NCBI RefSeq assembly: GCF_964204645.1
Contig: NC_134026.1
Coordinates: forward strand, 23,082,650 to 23,146,649
Direction: 5' to 3'
Length of the DNA stretch: 64,000 nt
Source: Tubulanus polymorphus
Lineage: Eukaryota > Nemertea > Palaeonemertea > Tubulaniformes > Tubulanidae
In this document: positions 55,701 to 61,700 of the stretch, one piece after another
Layout: each line of letters opens with the position of its first letter
Numbering within the stretch: position 1 is the stretch's first letter
The notes under the pieces: generated by a model
Databases searched by the model: none
Seen by the model: the letters and a program-made list of their open reading frames with translations, nothing else
Told to the model about the DNA's origin: nothing
Made by a program: the position numbers and the translations under genes

Positions 55701-58700
55701 TGAAGAAAATTCATTTTCCAGTCAAAACAGCACTGCCAGAATGTTGTATACTTTAGTAAAACCTTTAGATCTTGCCTCTGGATCCACCTCTGTAGATGTA
55801 GCTCTGAACTAGCTTTAGTCTGATTTTGTAATATTTGTGTGCCCTCATACATAACCTTTCACAAATGATCACGATTGTTAATTTGAATTGCAACAGATGA
55901 TTATCAAAGTTTCAGAATATACCAATGATTCATGTTGTATACTGAGTGTATGACTACTCTTCCATTTGGTGTACAGTTTTGTGTATCATTGCAGTCCTTG
56001 ATGAGTGATCTTGAAAATCGGGAGGTACAGTTTAATGCTGTTCAAGACCAAGGGGAATCGATGGTTATGGATCGCCATCCAGCTGCTAAGACCATTGAGG
56101 TATGTTACATCCTACTTATATGAATATGGAATGAAATCATAAAATGTATGGATGTATGCTTTGTATTATTGTGTTCTGAATTTTAGGCATATATGGCTGC
56201 AATGCAGACTCAGTGGTCATGGCTGCTTCAACTAACCATGTGTCTAGAAACCCACCTAAAGCATGCTACAGCATACCATCATTTCTTTGGTGAAGCAACT
56301 GACTGTGAGAAGTGGATGAGAAAACAATCCGATTGGTTGAATTCACAATTCTCCCGGGCAGAAATCAGTCTTGATGAAGGTGAACGATTGATTAGAGAGA
56401 TGCAGGTTTGTATTGCCGAATGATATGAATCATTGCCCCTAGATCTGGGAACACATGTTACACTGATATCATTTGATTTCAGGAACTACGGGAAGCTTTA
56501 AACAACTATCAAAGTACCGTCGAAAATTTGGTTAGCCGCAGTCATGAAATTGTTCCCATGAAATTACGAAGGCAGAGAATGCTTGCTCCCATCAAAACTA
56601 CATCTCTTTGCTCATATAAACAGCTTAATGTAAGTCGTCATGATGTTGTTAATTAGTTTTTTTATTGCATATTGTCAGAACTTGAGTCATAAGTTAAATC
56701 ATTCTTATTGATAGATGAGTATCTCTAAGAACGAACATTGCATCTTGCTGGATAACAGTCAGAACATAAAATGGCAAATTCGCAATTCATCTGGTCAAGA
56801 AGGATTAGTGCCAGCTGTCTGTTTACTTATTCCACCTCCAAACCAAGAAGCCATTGCCCTTGCTGATCGGTAAGCTAAGAGATGAAAACATTCTATAGAG
56901 CGAATCCTGTAAGATTGCATATATCATTTTATGAATATATCATATATCAAAATATGATTTTATTTTCTTGCTAGACTGCGGGCTCAGTTTGAACAGCTTG
57001 TATCTCTATGGAGAAGTCGACAACGTCAACTGAAACAGATGATGATATTCGCCACAATCAAAGTAGTCAAGAACTGGGATCTCACTCAGTTTATGGCCCT
57101 CGATCCAGCTCAACGTGAAGCTATTATAAGAGCTCTCAATCAAGATGCGGAGAAACTAATGTCAGAGTATGCGGCGAATAATCAGACTTATGAACATGAT
57201 CGATTGTCTCGTGAGATGGATGAGTGTAACAGAATATTCCGTGAATTGTCCGAGAGAGCTCAACTAGAAGGTTAGTATTTTTGCTGCCACCTGAGTGCCA
57301 GGCCTGAAGCTCTTGCGGCCACAGCCCATTGGAATCCTTACAATCCCAACTAGCCGGTTTTTTTTGGCTTTTGTCCTCCCATTTTACAGGCAAGGGGACG
57401 TATTTTATTGCAAGGTTAAGGAACCTGTTCTGAGCCTCTCGTGAAGTGACCTGAGCAAATTAAATAGGCCTGGTACCAAACCCTCTCCTGAGGATCGAAG
57501 CCAGGTGCCCTGATGAAATGTGGAAATGATGATGTATATATGGAAATGATGATATATAGTTAGATACAACATATAAATAATGTTATATTATTACCTAGCT
57601 TTTCTAGAATTTGTAACATAACTCCCACTTCTAAGTGCAATATTAACTGTTAATGTTTCAGAGCAAATGGCACGTGGTCCACCAAAACAAATGTTGGCAC
57701 AGCTCGAACAGTTCAAACAAGCTATGAAACAGTTGGAGCAGGGTCTTACTGAACGACAAAAAGAAGCCATTCCCCGTGACCTTGATGAACTCAACCAAAA
57801 GGTTCAAGCACACAAAGTAAGCAAAAAAGCTATGGCTTTGCTAGATAGCGAATGGTGTTATCAAGGAGACTAAAGTTCTTTTTTGCATTATATCAGGAAT
57901 TTGAGAAGTTAATTCAATCCCATGAACCTCTTCTGGAATCAATTCAGCAACATTTTAATACGCAGAAAGTACGACACCCAGATACGGAGACATTACATCA
58001 ACAAGCAATCGACCGTTGGGATCGTTTGTGGTCTATGTCGCATCTCTATGTTGAGAGGTTGGATTTTACTAAAATACTGTTTGTCTGTAAAGGGTCATCA
58101 TATAGATTTTGATAAATTTGACCCAACCTTTTTTAGATTAAAGGCAATGGAGATTTTACTGAATGGTATTGACGAAGCTACTGATTTAGTTACTGATTAT
58201 GAAAACACTCTACTGGCTCAGGAATGTATGACCTCAGATCCAGAATCATTGCGTCAGAGTATATCAGAGTACCAGGTACCATCAATTATCCACTTTATAA
58301 AGAAAAAATTGAATTGATTTGAATTATATTTATATTATACTTTAAATGCAGTTTACAAATCTAACAATTTATACCATACATACAATATAGAATTTATACA
58401 ATGTTATACAGTAAATGATGTAATGATGTGACAGATAGCACAATGAAGGACATGGTACCGGCCTGAAGGCTGTGCCCAGCAAGTGGGAGGTACTGTGTCC
58501 TAACAAAAAGGATAAATGGATGAGATCGCTGAGGTGAAATGAGGGTGGAATGATTATACAAATCCTGGAAATAAATTAAAAATTTTGTTGCAGGAATTGC
58601 AGTCATCGCTAGCTCCCCACCAGTCCCTCTTTGATCAACTCAAAGAAGACCTGGTAGCGGTGCACAAGTTCCTTGAACATGGTAGACCTGGTGAGGTGAA

Positions 58701-61700
58701 TCATCCAGATCTTGATAGGGTCAACAAAGATGTCCAACAACTTCACAAACGTTGGCAGAAAATTCATAATCAAATCGCTGATAGGTATTAATTTCAACAA
58801 GAGATTTTTAGATTGTTCAAACTACTTCTTTAACTAACGCAACTCCTCACTTTCTTTTTCCTTAGGATACGGACCTCTGAAAGTATTTCTCAATTGCTCT
58901 CTGACTACCATACAACAATGCGTGTTGAGAAGCATTGGTCATCACAGATGGAAAACAAAGTATACATGCAGCCACGTGTCAAAGATGACTTGTCTCCCAG
59001 TGAGCTACAACGTCTACTTGAATCAACTATGGTATGTACTTTAACTTTATGCACCGTAGTTTACAAACCTTTGGTGGAAAATATTTCATATGCATGTTAA
59101 TGAAATATCTTCTATTTCATGCAGAATTGTAATATGCAGCATTCACTGGATTACTATGTATTATGTTGAATCAACTTGAAATTGTTGCAAATTACAAATC
59201 TCATATGTTAAGGAAACTATGGCATGTGCATGATTGGGAAAGTTTTTAATTGATTGGGTTAAGGTTCTAAATTTAAATTTGGTATTTTAACATGAATATG
59301 ACTTAAACATGACAGTCTTAGGTTGACTATTGATAATTTGATAATTTCAACATCAAATCTGAATTACTAGCATTAACATCGTCCTTTTTCTGCTTCATAA
59401 TACTTTGGCTTTTAGAAACAAGTGAATATGCCAGAATATTCCTGTAGTGTTTTAGATTAGAGTCTCTTTTTCAGCATTACAATTAGGTACTCATCATGTT
59501 CAAGTCACTGGTTTATGGAAACCTCATTTTGTGCAGATTTTCCTTTTACTCTTTTCAATTCTTTGGCATATTACATATTTTGGAAAGTCTGCTGTAAATG
59601 AGGAGTTTGTTTTGATGTTGTATCTTATCTGTATATCTCACTGTGTGATTTGGTGTGAGTGTAACACAATTTCTTTTCTTTCTCTTTGTCATTTCCATTT
59701 AACAATACACTATAGAAACTCTACACCACACTCTACGAACAAAAGCCACAGATAGAGAAGGTCAACCACAGTGGATCAAAGTTTGTTGCTGAAGCACATG
59801 TATTTGATAATCACCTGAAGAAGTACAAAAAAGTGTTGGAAGAAGTCCACCCAGTAGATATCCAGAAATCAAAGCGTGCTCGTACTCAGTCTGGGGTTGA
59901 ACGAGTTGAGAATGAACTAGACATGCTAAACCGAACATACACCGACATGATCACTGCTACAAATGATAGGATTCGTCGTATCAAAGATCTATTAGAAAGA
60001 GCTGGCCGAACAGTTCAGGTTAGCATTGATACGTATTTGATCTATCATTGAATAAATTTAATTGAATTCCAATGCCATAATGATTTTGATAATTTTTTTT
60101 CCAGCTACCAAAACTACTCGAAGATGACATTCCACAAATAACATCTTACAGAGATCTGCTTAGTAAACGGCACCTTCCATCATCAGAAAGTGAAGAAGGC
60201 ATGGATTTTTCTGACCATGATAGTCTAATCAGTCCATTATCACCGAGACGCGATCCACTGATTGATTCAACAATTGGCGAAGTGTCTGAACCATTACAGC
60301 ATTCTCCAACAAAGACAGAAGCCCCAGCTTATGATAGTTTACGACGTAAACAACCTGGTCGTTCGGAGCATTATTCACTCTCGATGAATACAGAAGGAAA
60401 TATATCAGGAATGCAGACAATTGAAAGTAGATCCGCTTTCAGCTCAGTATCTTCAACAGTTACAAGACCAATTGCACCACCTGACTATTCCAGTGTTGCT
60501 AGCATTTCTCAAACATCTGACTTCTTGCGGCGGGCTGATGCAAGACCTCCGATCTCCACAACAGACAACCGTTTATCGGCAAGGTCTGCTGTACAAACGG
60601 TTGTTACATCAAAACATGAAAAGCTCAAGTATTCCACTAGCCCTATTGATCATGCTGGAATTACTGATTTTCAAAAAGGTAAAGCGATGAATCTGAAACA
60701 AGCGCTCCAAAATGGCTTTTTGGATCTACAAAATGAACGCTTTATGGATCCAAATACTGGAAAATACATTCCTTTGTCTGAAGCTGTTCAGAAAGGATAC
60801 ATTGATGATCAACTTGTAAAAGAGCTTAATCGTGATATTGGACTAAAAGATCCGAATACTGGACAGACTTTATCATTGCTAGAAGCAATACAGAAGGGAT
60901 TGTATAATCCAGTGAGTGAATGTGTGACTGACCCAAGAACTGGCAAAACATTATCAGTGCAGGATGCTGCTAGACGAGGCTTAATTTCTCAGGATGCCGC
61001 ATCACGCCTTTCACCACCTGTAACCACAACATCTTCAACGACAGAATCACGTGCCTATTATGGTCTTCCTGATATTCAGTCAGCTGTTCCTAGTGGATTT
61101 GGTATCAGTGAGGTTATTGAAAAGGGTTTGTATGATGAGGCAACTGGAAAATTTATCGATCCTATCACCCATGAAAAACTTACGCTTGGTGAGGCTATCG
61201 ATCGTGGCTTGATAGATCCAAATAGTCGTGAAATTTATAATCCTCTTACTAATCAACGGATAACAATAGCTGATGGTATTGCTCAAGGTATAATTGACTC
61301 CGACACTGGCCAGTTCATTGATAGGCGTCAAAACCGCAGAATGAGCTTGTTCGATGCTTTAAAAGAAAAGAACATAGATAAACCAGCTAGTTTACATGAC
61401 GCATTAACAGAGGGATTGATTGATGAAAAAGGCAAAATTACAGAAGCCCGAAGTGCCCAAAAATACTCTTTACAGGAGGCTATAAGTAATGGTCTCCTTG
61501 ATATTGATACTAAATGCATCATTGATTCAAGATCGGGAGAAGTTCTTTCTCTTGCTGAAGCTGTTGACCGTGGACTTATTGATGGTTCTGGACAATTTGT
61601 GGATTCTAGATCTGGCCGAAGGGTATCATTACAACAAGCAGTCAGTGAAGGTAAAATGAAAGTTGTGAAGCGAGATATTTGCTTTGCCCAGACTGGTATT

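Noticed and set aside
57276-57520. Intron 21 segment with a B-box-like GCTTCGATCC and repeat-like feel
   Set aside because: No A box, no poly-A or tandem tail and no second copy that aligns convincingly in the window.
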